Shown here piece by piece: positions 12,132 to 23,730 of a stretch of 64,000 bases of DNA. The translations under genes were made by a program, and so were the position numbers. The stretch comes from Eutrema japonicum (Eukaryota > Streptophyta > Magnoliopsida > Brassicales > Brassicaceae): positions 26,538,159 to 26,602,158 of the forward strand of contig BSQW01000010.1 in assembly GCA_030161315.1 (NCBI GenBank), given 5' to 3'. Numbering within the stretch: position 1 is the first letter of the stretch; each line of letters starts with the position of its first letter. A model generated the notes under the pieces. It saw only the letters and a program-made list of their open reading frames with translations, made no database searches and had not been told where the DNA came from.

Positions 12132-13740
12132 TGATATTCTCATATTTTATCTCTTTTAAGAATCCATTTAGCTTAGGTTTTGTCTCTTTTGCATATGGTC
12201 TCATAGCATTTCTTTAGTGTTTTGTTCTCATTTAGAGTTTAGAGAGTTCACACTAGGTCCTAGAGAGTCTTCATCTTTTGGAGTATTTTCTAGGTACTTG
12301 GAGATGCTTTGGAGGTAATTGGAGTGATGGAGCAAAGGCGAAATGCAAAGGTCACCCAAGGTGTCTGAACGATCTGGCCAGACAAAGAGTTTCCAATCGG
12401 ATTTTGCTTCTAAGGTCTTCATGACAATCATGAACAAATGAGTTAGCTGTCGTTTGGAAGTCGTTTCGGATCATTTGGATAAGTGGTTCATGAGATATAG
12501 CGATTTTACCAAGAATACCGGCCACATGCACCCCTTGAAGACCGCCCGGTGTTGCACTTCAGGATGATCAGCACCGGCCAGCCTTGGACCGGTGTCACTA
12601 CCTGGTCCTTAACCAAAGCTCAGACAAGAGAAATGCCGGCCCACTCACACCGGCCCAACTCCACCCGGTGTTGAAGTCCCTGTCTCACACCAGCCAAGCA
12701 CAGCAGCCAACTTCCACCAGGTGTGGAAGCCCATGTCCTACACCGGCCAGTAACACCGGCCGACCTCCGCCAGGTATTGGGACTCAGCCCAGCCTTCTTT
12801 ATAAGGCTTTAGACCTAATTTTTAGAGGGGATATGATCTCTTTTTTTCCCTTTGCAAAAAAACTTTTTCCTTTTAAGTGTTCTTGGGATTTTGTAAAATA
12901 GATATTTGTGTTTATGCAAGTTTAAGTTTATAATCTCTCTAATCTTTCATCTCTCTATTCTCTAATCATGATTAACAACACCTCTTTCATGAGATTTGGT
13001 GTGTTTTTCATGATTAGTGAGTAGTTATTTTTGGATCATTTTGGTTTGGTAGATTAGGGGGTTTCTTTTGCTAATAGAGCTTAATTATCTTATTGCATTT
13101 CTTATTTAGTGTTTTTAATGCTATATTAGGCTTGAGAAAGTTAATCTAAATCATAGAGAATTTCATCTACACAAGGTGTTAAATGAAATTTTCCAATGAA
13201 CTAAATAAGTGATTTTCATTCTTAAGTCATGGAAATGAATGTTTAAGATGAATATTGGCTATTATAATTTGTGTTTGATGCTTGCTAATTACTTTTTTCA
13301 CAAATGAGAATTTGATGTTGATTGGGTAATTAGTGAAGTGATTAGTGCTAAGAAATTAGATAATTAGTGAAGTGATTAGTGCTAAGAGATTAGATTAATC
13401 TTGATTAGTGTTCTAGGCCTAAGGAAATGCACTTGTGTGATATATTGTATATACATCATTGCTTAGCTTAAGATTCCCCCAAATCGATTACCTTACCCAA
13501 AGATCCTCTTTTTAATCATTGTCTTAATCTTGTTTAGTGCTTGTTTACTTGTTTGCTTTGTTTAATTTGAATCTTTAGGTTGTTAGAATTAAAACCAAAA
13601 CCACATTGTTAGCTTAAATTAAGGAGTTCTTTGCATTCTTAGTGATTGGAATCAAAACCCATTTGGACTGAAGCTTAAGTTCTACAATGACAATAGTATG
13701 TTTGAGTAATTGATTAAGACTTGTGAAAATCCTATTATCA
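12132..13740 (+). repeat. 5' LTR of Athila-1
   Basis: Begins TGATATTCTC and ends CCTATTATCA; it is homologous to the 3' LTR at 26765-28340 throughout. It contains a GC-rich part (about 12515-12790) with loosely repeated ACACCGGCC and CTCCACC units. TTTATAAGG near 12789 is a plausible TATA-like promoter element. The remainder is AT-rich with no coding potential. Confidence 0.93.
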
Positions 13741-13743
13741 ATT

Positions 13744-13756
13744 TGGCGCCGTTGCC
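13744..13756 (+). other. Primer-binding site of Athila-1
   Basis: TGGCGCCGTTGCC starts 3 bp after the 5' LTR. This is the usual Athila-type primer-binding motif, complementary to the 3' end of a cytosolic tRNA (commonly assigned to tRNA-Asp). The match fades after 13756. Confidence 0.85.
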
Positions 13757-13869
13757 AATTGGGTTTAACATTCCACATTAAGATTTTAAATCTTCTTGAG
13801 ATTAAGCTTTATTTTTCTTTTGATTACCAATCTCTTTCACTTCCTTTGCTACTCTTCTCATATAGGTGT

Positions 13870-14439
13870 ATGAACACAAGGGTTAGAGGTGGACACAACC
13901 TTGTTGAGCCAATCGACGACATATATCTATTGAAACGTGGGATTAGAGAAATGAGAGAAAGAAGACGAGCTCAACACATCTAGAGGCTCGGTATGGACGT
14001 CGTTGAAGAGCATCCGGTTGGTAACAACAATGAGAATCCCGGTCAAGGGAAACAACAAGGGCTCGATTGGAACATGCAACAACACCCACCACCACCCACA
14101 GGTAATGCTAGAGCTCCAAACCACCCTATACGAGCCCAAAACATAGTTGGAGTGGATGATGCGGCCAATGCTCATGTCAACCGCCACGAAATTCAAGCTC
14201 CACCAATTGAGAACAACAATTTTGAGGTCAAGATGGGTCTCATTAACATTGTACAAGGTAAAAAGTTCCATGGCTTGGCGGTGGAAGACCCCTTGGATCA
14301 TCTTAATCAATTTGATAGAATTTGTTGTCTCACCAACATGAATGGAGTATCCGAAGATGGCTTCAAACTCCGATTGTTCCTTTTCTCACTAGGAGACAAG
14401 ACACACCAATGGGAGAAAATTTTGCCTCAAGGGTCTATT
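13870..14439 (+). pseudogene. Athila-1 gag-like protein, N-terminal part
   Basis: Starts MNTRVRGGHNLVEPIDD and runs through a low-complexity N/P/Q-rich stretch into the retrotransposon gag core (HGLAVEDPLDHLNQFDRIC, near 14265-14330). A TAG at 13981-13983 interrupts the frame where the copy at 48660-49378 has glutamate. The frame is cut at LPQGSI by CACTA-2 and continues with TSWDQCKTAFLAKFF at 22553. Gag would form the particle that packages the RNA. Confidence 0.88.
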
Positions 14440-14454
14440 CACTACAAGAAAACA

Positions 14455-14760
14455 TCCCGATTTTCGACCACATTTCCGACCAATTTAAAATGGTCGGGAA
14501 TTTCCGACCAAATACCGACCAAATTCCGATTAAAACAAACCCGTCGGAAATTGATCGGTAATTCCCGACAATTTTAAGTTGGTCGGAAATTTGGTCGGAA
14601 ATACCGACGGATTTCCGACGTATTGGAGACCTACTAACAAGCGTCGGAAATTGGTCGGAATTGGGATTAAATTTCCGACCAGTACTATATCCGACTAAAT
14701 TCCGACGAAATATTCGTTATTAGTATGGTCGGAAATTTCCAGGTATTCCCGACCAATTTC
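14455..14760. repeat. CACTA-2 left subterminal repeats
   Basis: Dense direct and inverted copies of GGTCGGAAATT and TTTCCGACCAA, in varying spacing. They are the likely binding sites of the TNPA-like protein of this element. No coding sequence is present. Confidence 0.85.
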
Positions 14761-15008
14761 AGACCATTTTAAAAATTCAAATGGCTATGAAACGTCTAGT
14801 GCAACGGGCAGATTAACTTGTATATTTCGTCGGAATTTAGTCGGATTCCTTACTGGTCGGAAATTGGTCGGAAATCAGAAGAAATTTCCGACCAATTTCC
14901 GACCAATTTCCGACCAGTAAGGAATCCGACTAAATTCCGACGAAATATATACGTTAATCTGCCCGTTGCAGTAGCCGTTATATAGCCGTTTGAATTTTTT
15001 AGACTGGT
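14760..15008. repeat. Long near-perfect palindrome upstream of CACTA-2 transposase
   Basis: The left arm contains AAAAATTCAAATGGCTAT, GCAACGGGCAGATTAAC and TCGGATTCCTTACTGGTCGG. The right arm contains their reverse complements (CCGACCAGTAAGGAATCCGA, GTTAATCTGCCCGTTGC, ATAGCCGTTTGAATTTTT). The axis is near 14882 and each arm is about 115-120 bp with few mismatches. It lies between the subterminal array and the TATA box of the transposase. Confidence 0.9.
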
Positions 15009-15042
15009 CGGAAATTGTTCGGAAATCCGCGGAAATTTTAAT

Positions 15043-15050
15043 TATAAATA
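15043..15050 (+). promoter_or_regulatory. Putative TATA box of CACTA-2 transposase
   Basis: TATAAATA lies 46 bp before the ATG at 15096. Similar boxes precede the transposase ATG in CACTA-1 (minus, 9951-9958), CACTA-3 (minus, 38637-38644) and CACTA-4 (52605-52612), at 46-72 bp, which supports the assignment. Confidence 0.6.
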
Positions 15051-15095
15051 CAACACCACCCTCATTCACAATTTACACCCAAAAAAACATAGAAA

Positions 15096-18000
15096 ATGTC
15101 TTCTTCAAATCCAAACACTAGAGATTATTTTCGATCGTGGATGGATAGACCACGACAAGATCCAGCGACGAATCTATTGACGGAGGAGTATGCACAAGGT
15201 GTTGAGGAATTCATGACATTTGCGACAAACAATAGCATGACGTCGAAATACGGTAAATTGTATTGTCCTTGTCCTAAATGTCGGAATCATAGATTAGTCT
15301 CTGTTGGGGAAGTATGGAAGCATCTTTATAGGAATGGGTTAATGCCGAGTTATAAGATTTGGTATACGCATGGAGAAACTGATGCAATGGTGCAACATCA
15401 TTGTAGTGGTTTTAATTATTCGGGTAGAATAGAGGAACCAACACCGGAAGTAGATGCAAACGTTCAGATGGTGAATGATGCGTATCGCGAAAACGTAGCA
15501 TCGTATGTTCCGGATGGTATTAGAATAGAGGAACCTAATTTAGAAGCTCGGAAGTTTTTTGATATGCTAGATGCAGCTAAGCATCCACTATACGAAGGAT
15601 GTAGAGAGGGAATATCGCCTTTATCAACTGCAAGCAGGTTGATGACAATAAAGACCGATTTCAACTTGGCAGAGGATTGTGTGGATGCGATAGCTGATTT
15701 TGTGAAAGATATTTTACCTGAAGATAATCACTCACCGGCTTCATACTACGAGGTTCAGAAACTTGTAGCTGGTCTTGGATTGCCGTATCAGATGATAGAT
15801 GTGTGCATCGACAATTGTATGATATACTGGAGAAAAGACGAAAACCGTCGCAAGTGTCGTTTTTGTGGGAAACCTCGGTATCAGGAAACGGGTGGAAGAG
15901 TACCAGTTCCACATAAACGGATGTGGTATTTGCCGTTAACAGATAGGTTGAAGAGGTTATATCAATCCGAGCGTACGGCAGGAGCTATGAGATGGCATGC
16001 AGAACATAACTCATATGGAGAGATTGCGCATCCTTCAGATGCGGAAGCGTGGAAACATTTTCAAGAGGTGTATCCTAGTTTTGCGGCTGAGCCAAGTAAT
16101 GTATACCTCGGGTTATCTACAGATGGATTCAGCCCTTTTGGGAAACATGGGAGGCAATATTCATTGTGGCCAGTAATCGTCACACCTTACAATTTGCCGC
16201 CTAGTTTGTGCATGAAACGAGAGTTTTTGTTCCTCACGATTCTTGTCCCCGGACCGGAGCATCCTAAGAGATCCCTTGATATTTTCTTGCAGCCATTAAT
16301 TTATGAGTTGAAAATGTTATGGAAAGATGGTGTTCAAGCGTTCGATGTTTCTCTCCAACAGAATTTTACGATGCGTGCGGTACTTATGTGGACCATAAGT
16401 GATTTTCCAGCATTTGGTATGCTATCTGGATGGTCGACTCATGGAAGGTTGGCGTGCCCGTATTGTCAAGATAACACTGATGCGTTCCAATTAAAGCACG
16501 GTCGAAAGACTTCTTGGTTCGATTGTCATCGACGATTTCTGCCGCATGATCATCCATATCGTCGGAGCACGACATTGTTTAAGAAGAACAAAAAAGTATT
16601 TGATGGTCCACCTCCTGAGCCGGATGGGAATAACATCATCACTCAGTTGAGAGATTTTGGTGCTGAGAAGACGGTTTCATGTGGTGGTAATGATCATTTT
16701 CCCGTAGATGGTTGTGGCGAATACCACAATTGGAACAAGAGGAGTATTTTTTGGGATTTGCCATATTGGAAGAACCATCTGCTGCGCCATAATCTAGATG
16801 TCATGCACATTGAAAAAACTTTTTTGACAACATCATGAATACTGTTCTAAATGTGCAAGGGAAGACGAAAGATAATTTGAAGGCCAGACTGGATTTGCCA
16901 GAAATTTGTTCTCGGAAGGAACTCCATATAATGGCGAACGGAAAATCTCTGGCCCCCGCTTTCCGTTTGGATGAGCCTTCAAAGGAGGTGTTCTTCGACT
17001 GGATTACGCATAGTGTTCAATTCCCAGACGGATACGCATCTAACCTTCGTAATTGCGTTAATATTGGAGAAGGGAAGTTTTCAGGGTTGAAGAGTCATGA
17101 TTGTCACGTTATCATGCAACGCCTCCTTCCATTTGCCTTTGCCGGTCTTCTTCCTAGAAACGTCCATGGAGCTATTGCAGGTACATTTATAATTTACAAA
17201 ATTATATCTAAATTTTACTAAATTTATCTAAATTGTCTAAATTTTATTAATTTTATTTATCATTTATGCAGGGATCGGTGCTTTCTTCCGGGATTTATGC
17301 ACGAGATCACTTACAGCAGACGGTATCCAAAATTTGGAGGAAAAGATACCGGCTCTCCTATGCAACATCGAGAAAATATTTCCACCAGCATTTTTTGATG
17401 TTATGGAACATCTTCCTATTCATCTCCCTAGGGAAGCAAGACTTGGTGGGCCAGTTCAATATCGATGGATGTATCCGTTTGAGCGATATATGCTCCACCT
17501 AAAGAAGAAGGTGAAAAATCTTGCAAGAGTCGAGGGTTCTATTGTTGCACAGAGCGTGAATGAAGAAGCATCCAACTTTGCTAGCTACTACTTTCCATCT
17601 TCGGTGAAGACTAAAAGTAGACGACCTGCACGTCATGATGATGGAGGAGAAAAACCGATGTATCCGGTCTATGTCCCAAAAAATTTTGCAGAAATTGGAA
17701 GGTTTAGTGGAAAAGGGAGGTCTAGACGACTAACAAAGGAGGAACAAAGGCATTTGCATACATATCTTCTGACAAACTGCGAAGACGTTTTCGAATATGA
17801 GAGGTACGTCATTTGATTTTGAATAATGTATTTGTTTAGTAAATACCAAAAATTAATCTTTGGTAGTATTTTGAATAATGTATTTGTTTTATTCACAGTA
17901 TATACATGGAGCAAATAAGGAATTGGTTTCCAAATTGCACAGAGGATGAGCTTATGGTCCGTAAACAGAATGAATTCGCGGATTGGTTGAAATATTACGT

Positions 18001-18744
18001 AAGTGCTCGATTTCCCGTAATTAAACTAAATTTTACATACTTACACATATTGTTTATGAGTGTCCACAAATTGTACAGGTTGATCAGATTAATACTACCG
18101 GGACATCGATTCCCACATGGTTAGTTGAGATGGTGCGTGGCCCTACTTTTGTTCCAAGTGTTTATCCGATGTATTGCACTCGGGGGTATGCTTTTAAGGC
18201 TTTTCGTGAAGGGAGTTCAAGGACAACATGCAACTACGGTATTTCGTCTACATCCGGAGAATTTGTTTACTACGGAATACTCCGCGAAATATTAGAAGTC
18301 AAATATCCAGGAATGATTGGTTTGAAGTGCATTGTGTTCTATTGCGATTGGTATGATCCAGTGGAAGGTCTACGTCAGGACGAATTCGGTGTGACATCTG
18401 TTCACGGAGGCAAGCGACATCGGAAATACGATCCATTTATTCTTGCTTCAGAAGCAGACCAGGTTTCCTACATTCGATACCCCCGGGTTAGGAACAAGCA
18501 AGATCCATGGATTGCAGTAACATCGATACAACCAAGAGGAATGATATCTGGTGTTTCCGAGCATGACCCTTTACAGGAAATGCCAATTGGTAATTTAGGT
18601 GAAATCGAGCATTCTCTAGAGGTTGACCTTGTGGTTGACTTCACCGGCATGGGCGAACTATTTGAGGATTCTGAAGAAGAAAAAGGAGAATTTGATGAGG
18701 AATCCGATTCATCTTCTTCAGATTATTCATCGGACTCAGAATAG
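15096..18744 (+). pseudogene. CACTA-2 TNP2-type transposase, one frameshift
   Basis: The best-preserved transposase in the window. The first exon encodes 580 residues: a transposase-associated domain with CPCPKC at residues 57-62, then the Transposase_21 core with CRFCGKPR, MWYLPLTDRLKRLYQ and LACPYCQDNTDAFQLKHGRK. A 1-nt loss in the A/T run near 16815-16830 turns HIEKNFFDN into HIEKTFLTTS and stops; the correct frame resumes at 16835. Introns lie at about 17181-17271 (GT..AG), 17804-17898 and about 18000-18078. DUF4218 motifs (DVMEHLPIHLP, YPFERYML) are at 17395-17490 and DUF4216 with an acidic serine-rich tail at 18130-18744. One base restores nearly the whole frame, so inactivation is recent or could reflect a sequencing error. 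Confidence 0.92.
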
Positions 18745-20500
18745 GTTTTTGTAAAAATATTTTATATGCATTTATTTTTAAGTAACAAATTTATGAATCT
18801 TTTTTCACATACTTTAATTATTTTTAAGTAACAAATTTGTAACAATGTTTTTTCATATGCATCTATTTTAAAGCAACAAAATTTTCAAAAATTTTCAAAA
18901 TTTTAAATATGGTGTACGTATTTTTTAATACATTTAATTCAAAATACCGACCATTTTCCGACCGTATACGAGGATCGGTCGGAAAATGGTCGGGAATAAT
19001 TGAAAAATGTTTGGTCGGAAACTAGTCGGGAATTGTTTGGTCGGAATATGGTCGGAATTCCTCGACATTTCCGACCAAATACCGACCATTTGGGGTTTCG
19101 AAACCTCAAACCGCATAAATTTGATTTGGACTATGTTTAATATGGTTAGATATGATCTTTTGAAAGAATTCAATGTCAATATATCTTAACTAAACCAATT
19201 TTGGGGCATATCCTACAAAACCTAAAAGAAACCGAAAAATATAAATATAAAGTGAATGTTTTGTTATGAACTGTTTAATTCGATAGACTTTCAATTTATA
19301 AAAACATCATATATTTTATTATACGTTTACTTTGCCACATATTTTTTAGACATCAGATGTTTACATGTTTATTAAACGGTATACAATTTGAAAATTTAGT
19401 ATTTTATATTCGAAACCCTAAATGGTCGGAATTTGGTCGGAAATTTCCGACCAATTTCTGACCAATATTAATACTCATAAAATATCCTCTAATTATAAAC
19501 ACGTAGCATTTTTCAGAAATATTCATATTGGTCGGAAATTGGTCGGCAATTACCGACCAATTTCCGACCAATACCAATATTTTCAAAAATGCAATATTAT
19601 GGGTTAGTCGGAAATTGGTCGGAAATACCGACTGATTTCCGACTAACCCGAAATAAAACCAATATTTTGGCGGTTTCAAACCCGACCAAATTAACCGCTA
19701 AGTTTTTTTTTTTTTTTTTTTGGTGCGCTAAAGGGGTTTTGATCATCCTTTTTTTACACATATATATATAGTTTTTGATCATGCCTTCTTTTTTTTTTTA
19801 ATTGCAACAACGTTGTTTCTTTATTAAATCGAATTGTTTGGTCGGAATATGGTCAGAATTCCTCGACATTTCCGACCAAATACCGACCATTTGGGGTTTC
19901 GAAACCTCAAACCGCATAAATTTGATTTGGACTATGTTTAATATGGTTAGATATGATCTTTTGAAATAATTCAATGTCAATATATCTTAACTAAACCAAT
20001 TTTGGGGCATATCCTACAAAACCTAAAAGAAACCGAAAAATATAAATATAAAGTGAATGTTTCGTTATGAACGGTTTAATTCGATAGACTTTCAATTTAT
20101 AAAAACATCATATATTTTATTATACGTTTACTTTGCCACATATTTTTTAGACATCAGATGTTTACATGTTTATTAAACGGTATACAATTTGAAAATTTAG
20201 TATTTTATATTCGAAACCCTAAATGGTCGGAATTTGGTCGGAAATTTCCGACCAATTTCTGACCAATATTAATACTCATAAAATGTCCTCTAATTATAAA
20301 CACGTAGCATTTTTCAGAAATATTCATATTGGTCGGAAATTGGTCGGCAATTACCGACCAATTTCCGACCAATATGAAATAAAACCCGCGGAAATTAACC
20401 GCTAAATGAAATATTTTGGTGGTTTGATATTTTCAAACCCGACCAAATTCCGACCGATTTGGTTGTCGGAATTTCGTAGATCTAAATACCACATACGCCT
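18745..20500. repeat. CACTA-2 interior spacer with an approximately 800-bp direct duplication
   Basis: No gene. The block 19036-19568 is repeated at 19840-20372 in the same orientation, about 803 bp apart and nearly identical (both include GGGGTTTCGAAACCTCAAACC and end in ATTACCGACCAATTTCCGACC). Many GGTCGGAAATT motifs, often as inverted pairs, lie inside both copies. The segment between the copies holds T-rich runs (19701-19720, 19788-19799). Confidence 0.85.
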
Positions 20501-20539
20501 CTTCTTCTTCCTTTGTTCGTTCTCTCTTCTCTCAAACCG

Positions 20540-20712
20540 ATTCTCTCTCTCCGCCGATTCTCTTCACCGTCCGCCGGAGCCGATTCTCTTCACTGTCCGC
20601 CGGAGCCGATTCTCTTCACCGTCCGCTGGAGCCGATTCTCTTCACCGTCCGCCGGAGCCGATTCTCTTCACCGTCCGCCGGAGCCGATTCTCTTCACCGT
20701 CCGCCGCCGACT
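20540..20712 (+). repeat. Minisatellite of about 26 bp before CACTA-2 TNPA gene
   Basis: About six head-to-tail copies of a unit reading GCCGATTCTCTTCACCGTCC followed by GCCGGA, with few changes. The array ends 8 bp before an ATG at 20720 that is followed at once by GTAAGT. It would therefore lie in the 5' leader or first exon of the TNPA-like gene. Confidence 0.9.
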
Positions 20713-20719
20713 TCTAACC

Positions 20720-21742
20720 ATGTAAGTAATTTTAAGATTTGTCGTTGTTGTTGTAGCTTTAGCCGATTCTCTGCACTGAACCCTTACTTTTGTTTCTCAC
20801 ATATCGACCCCCAAAGTTATGCGGGAGCATTCCTATTTTCGGACCTGTATAAATTTCCACAAAACATGTAATGATGTGATGAACGAGTGGAAGAAAAAGT
20901 GGAGGAAAGGGGCAGACAAGCCGAAAGGCTTGAATTTGGAGGTTTGGAATCACTACAGACCATATTGGCAACAGCCGGCGACAGAGCAACTCTCGAAGAC
21001 TAATTCGGGAAACCGAAAGAGTGATCGCAACGGGAAGGGCCAATACATCCACAACTCCGGATCGAGCAGCTTCCAGACCCGAGAAATTCAAATGGTAATC
21101 CTTTATTGTTTACATTGTTTTCTCTACTTAATTAATTATTAAATTATTTATTTATATTTAAATTTATTTGTTTTTATAGACTAATGAGGCCGGAGGTGTG
21201 CGTCCGAATCATTTGGACTTAATGAAGAGGTGCCACACGAACAAGACAACCGGGCTTATTCAGGATCCCCTCATAAGGGAGATCTACGAGAACGTGACGA
21301 AGCAGAAGACCGACATCGAGCTGACCCAACAGTCACAAGGTGACTCCTCCTCCTCCTTCGAGATGTCGCGGGAAGCGGTCAACCAACTCGTTATGAACGT
21401 AAGTTTTTTTTTTCTTATAGTTTTACATTATAATTTTATTATGTTCTAATTTATTTATATTTTATACAGGAATTTCCCCTTGATAAAAAAGGGCGACGTC
21501 GCGGCGGTTTGGGTACGATCCCGTTTATGGACGACGGGTCTTCTTCTTGTTCTTTTTTCTCTGAAGATCTCATCCAGCAGAATGAAGAGCTCAAGTCCAA
21601 AGTAGAAGCTTTGGAGGCGGCGAAAACGGACACCGAATTCAGGTTAGGTGCCACGCAAGATGAGCTTTCGGAGGCGAGGTCAGATATCGCTAGCATGTCG
21701 TCTTGGATGAGAGCGAAGTTTCCGGATTTCCCGGGAACGTGA
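20720..21742 (+). CDS. CACTA-2 TNPA-like protein, probably truncated at the N-terminus
   Basis: Exons are about 20810-21091 (NEWKKKWRKGADKPKGLN and NSGNRKSDRNGKGQYIHN), 21180-21400 (RCHTNKTTGLIQDPLIREIY) and 21471-21742 (GRRRGGLG, then a coiled coil rich in E, L and K ending FPDFPGT). No stop was seen inside these exons. The N-terminal exons present in CACTA-3 (MTIEELVQQPG and IIDKPYPKFSEVPEHKQ) are not visible; the minisatellite sits where they would be. The start at 20720 is therefore uncertain. The protein is most like the TNPA of CACTA-3 and would bind GGTCGGAAATT-type repeats. Confidence 0.72.
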
Positions 21743-22550
21743 TCCGGATCCGAATCCGGATATGCAAATGTTAATACTGTTAATGTTTAATGTTTTAAAA
21801 ACACTTTTTCTTATTTCTAAATTATTTTATTTTCAAATATTTTAATGTTTAATATTAATTTTAATGTTTAATATTAATTTTTATTTTTATTTTCGAATAA
21901 ATTTATTTTTAATTGAATTATTAATCAATATTCATAATTTTTAAAATAATTTCAAAATAATATATTTTGTCGGAATTTGGTCGGAAATTAGAAATTAAAA
22001 ACGTCGGAATTTGGTCGGAAATTAGAAATTAAAAACGTCGGTATTTGGTCGGAAACAGTCATCGGACTTTTGTCGGTAAATCGTCGGGTATTATTATGGT
22101 CGGAATTTAGTCGTAACTTAGTCTGGTCGGTATTTGGTCAGGAATTAGACCGGTCGGAATTTGGTCGGACTGTATAAAGGTCGAAATATGGTCGGAAATT
22201 AAAAACGTCGGCATTTGGTCGGAAAAAAGGTTATCGGACTTTTGTCGATAAATCGTCGGGTATTATAATGGTCGGAATGTGGTCGGAACTTAGTGTGGTC
22301 GGTATTTGGTCGGGAATGGGTGCATCGTACTTTAGTCGGGAAATCGTCGGGTGATATTTCGCGTCGGTAAATGGTCGGAAATTTTCTGGTCGGGAATCGG
22401 TCGGGAATTACCGACCAATTTCCGACCATTTTTGATTTCCGACGCGATAGTTCCGACGGGCGAAATTGGTCGGAAATTCGTCGGGAAAGTCGTTTTCCGA
22501 CCGTTTTCCAACCAATATACCCGTCGGAAATCGAGTGTATTCTTGTAGTG
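21743..22550. repeat. CACTA-2 right subterminal region
   Basis: An AT-rich stretch (21743-21960) is followed by about 590 bp packed with GGTCGGAATTTGG, GTCGGAAATT and TCGTCGGG motifs, mostly in one orientation until about 22400 and then inverted. Two near-identical units around AAAAACGTCGG occur at 22017-22048 and 22201-22231. Confidence 0.85.
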
Positions 22551-23630
22551 ATTACTTCATGGGATCAATGCAAGACGGCATTTCTTGCCAAGTTTTTCTC
22601 ACCTTCTAGGACGGTCAAGCTAAGAAATGATATCTCAACCTTCACTAAAAGAGAAAATGAGAGTTTCAATGAAGCATGGGAGTGGTTTAGAGGTTACACA
22701 ACGCAATGCCTGCACCATGGGTTCTCGGATGCTTCACTCTTGAGAACTCTATACCATGGAGCATTGCTCAAGATTAGAATGCTTCTAGAAACGAGTTCAA
22801 ACGGTAATTTCTTAGCCAAGCACGTCAATGAGGCTATGGTGCTAGTGGAAAATCTTGTACAAAGTGATGGAACCTATGGTGATGAGTATGATCGAGCTAC
22901 AAGTACCACAAGTGATTTTTAGGAGCAAAGGAGAACCAAGGAAATGAAAGCTCTACATGACATGATGGTCAAGCACTCTACCATGATGGTCAAGCAATCC
23001 ATCATGATAGACAAGCTTCTCAATACTTCTCAAAAGTCAGTTCATTTTGTTGGATATTTTGATGCAAACCAACGGTTTCAAGATGATAATGTGGATTTGG
23101 ATACACAGGAAGAGGTTAACTATGTTGGAGGACAAGGCGGTTACAATAAAGGCTCCAACCCAAACTTCCAAAACCAAGGATCCCAAGCTCAAGGATCCAA
23201 CTTTCAACAACAAGGGTTAGTTCTTCGAAGCCAATTTCGAGGGAACCAAGGAGGATATCAAACCAAGGCTATTTTTATACCTCAACAAAGTTTCCCACAA
23301 GGTTTTGATCCTCAAGGTCATCCTAGCTCTTCCAAGCCACAAGACTTTGACCATAATGGGATGTTTCAACAAATACTCAAGGGTCAAGCCGAGACTACAA
23401 CAAGGATAGATTGCTCATACCAAGTTCTTAACTCAAGGCTTGACACCATGGCTTCTAAGATCAAAAATTTGGATAATCACACTACTCAAGGAAGCTCCAT
23501 CTCTACTAAACCTATGGATAAGCTCAAAGGGAAAGTCGATGAGAACCAAAAGAAGTATTGCAACGCTATATCCTCAAATGAATCACATCCCAATGATGAG
23601 AATGAAGCCGCTATTAGAGAAATTTAGCTT
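22551..23630 (+). pseudogene. Athila-1 gag-like protein, second part
   Basis: Continues the frame cut by CACTA-2: TSWDQCKTAFLAKFFSPSRT, then the gag core (NESFNEAWEWFRGY, LRTLYHGALLKIRMLLE). A TAG stop after TTSDF at 22919-22921 is also present in the other gag copy at 60242-60244 (minus). Downstream are MKALHDMMVKHSTMM, a Q/G/N-rich stretch (23130-23390) and NAISSNESHPNDENEAAIRE, then another TAG at about 23626 where the other copy has glutamate. It is no longer able to give one continuous gag. Confidence 0.88.
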
Positions 23631-23711
23631 CTGCTCTATGGTTCACAAGTCAAATAACTTCCCTCTAGAGATGTTCCTTCAAAGCTCAATAAGGACATTG
23701 AGGAACAATGT

Positions 23712-23729
23712 GGGGGGGGGGGGGGGGGG
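23712..23729 (+). repeat. Run of 18 guanines within Athila-1
   Basis: An uninterrupted G18 run lies between the gag-like and protease regions. Its length decides which frame is read into the protease. Such runs slip during replication and sequencing, so the exact length is doubtful. Confidence 0.9.
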
Positions 23730-23730
23730 T

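Larger units (their letters stand above)
14440..22550 (+). mobile_element. CACTA-2 (En/Spm-type DNA transposon, complete ends)
   Basis: An 8.1-kb element starting CACTACAAGAAAACATC; its right end is the reverse complement of CACTACAAGAATACACTCG. It is flanked by ATT duplications at 14437-14439 and 22551-22553. It lies in the gag of Athila-1, whose frame is restored by its removal. Genes are on the plus strand: a TNP2-type transposase (15096-18744) and a TNPA-like gene (about 20720-21742). The subterminal motif is GGTCGGAAATT, unlike the CGTCGTAAA motif of CACTA-1 and -4. A long palindrome lies just upstream of the transposase and an 800-bp tandem duplication lies between the genes. Confidence 0.95.

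Noticed and set aside
15464..16575. Minus-strand open frames opposite the CACTA-2 transposase
   Set aside because: They are shadows of the plus-strand transposase frame, which has clear motifs.
14880..22500. Regular repeats of GGTCGGAAATT as a CRISPR-like array
   Set aside because: Spacing is irregular, both orientations occur, and they are confined to a CACTA element of a plant genome.
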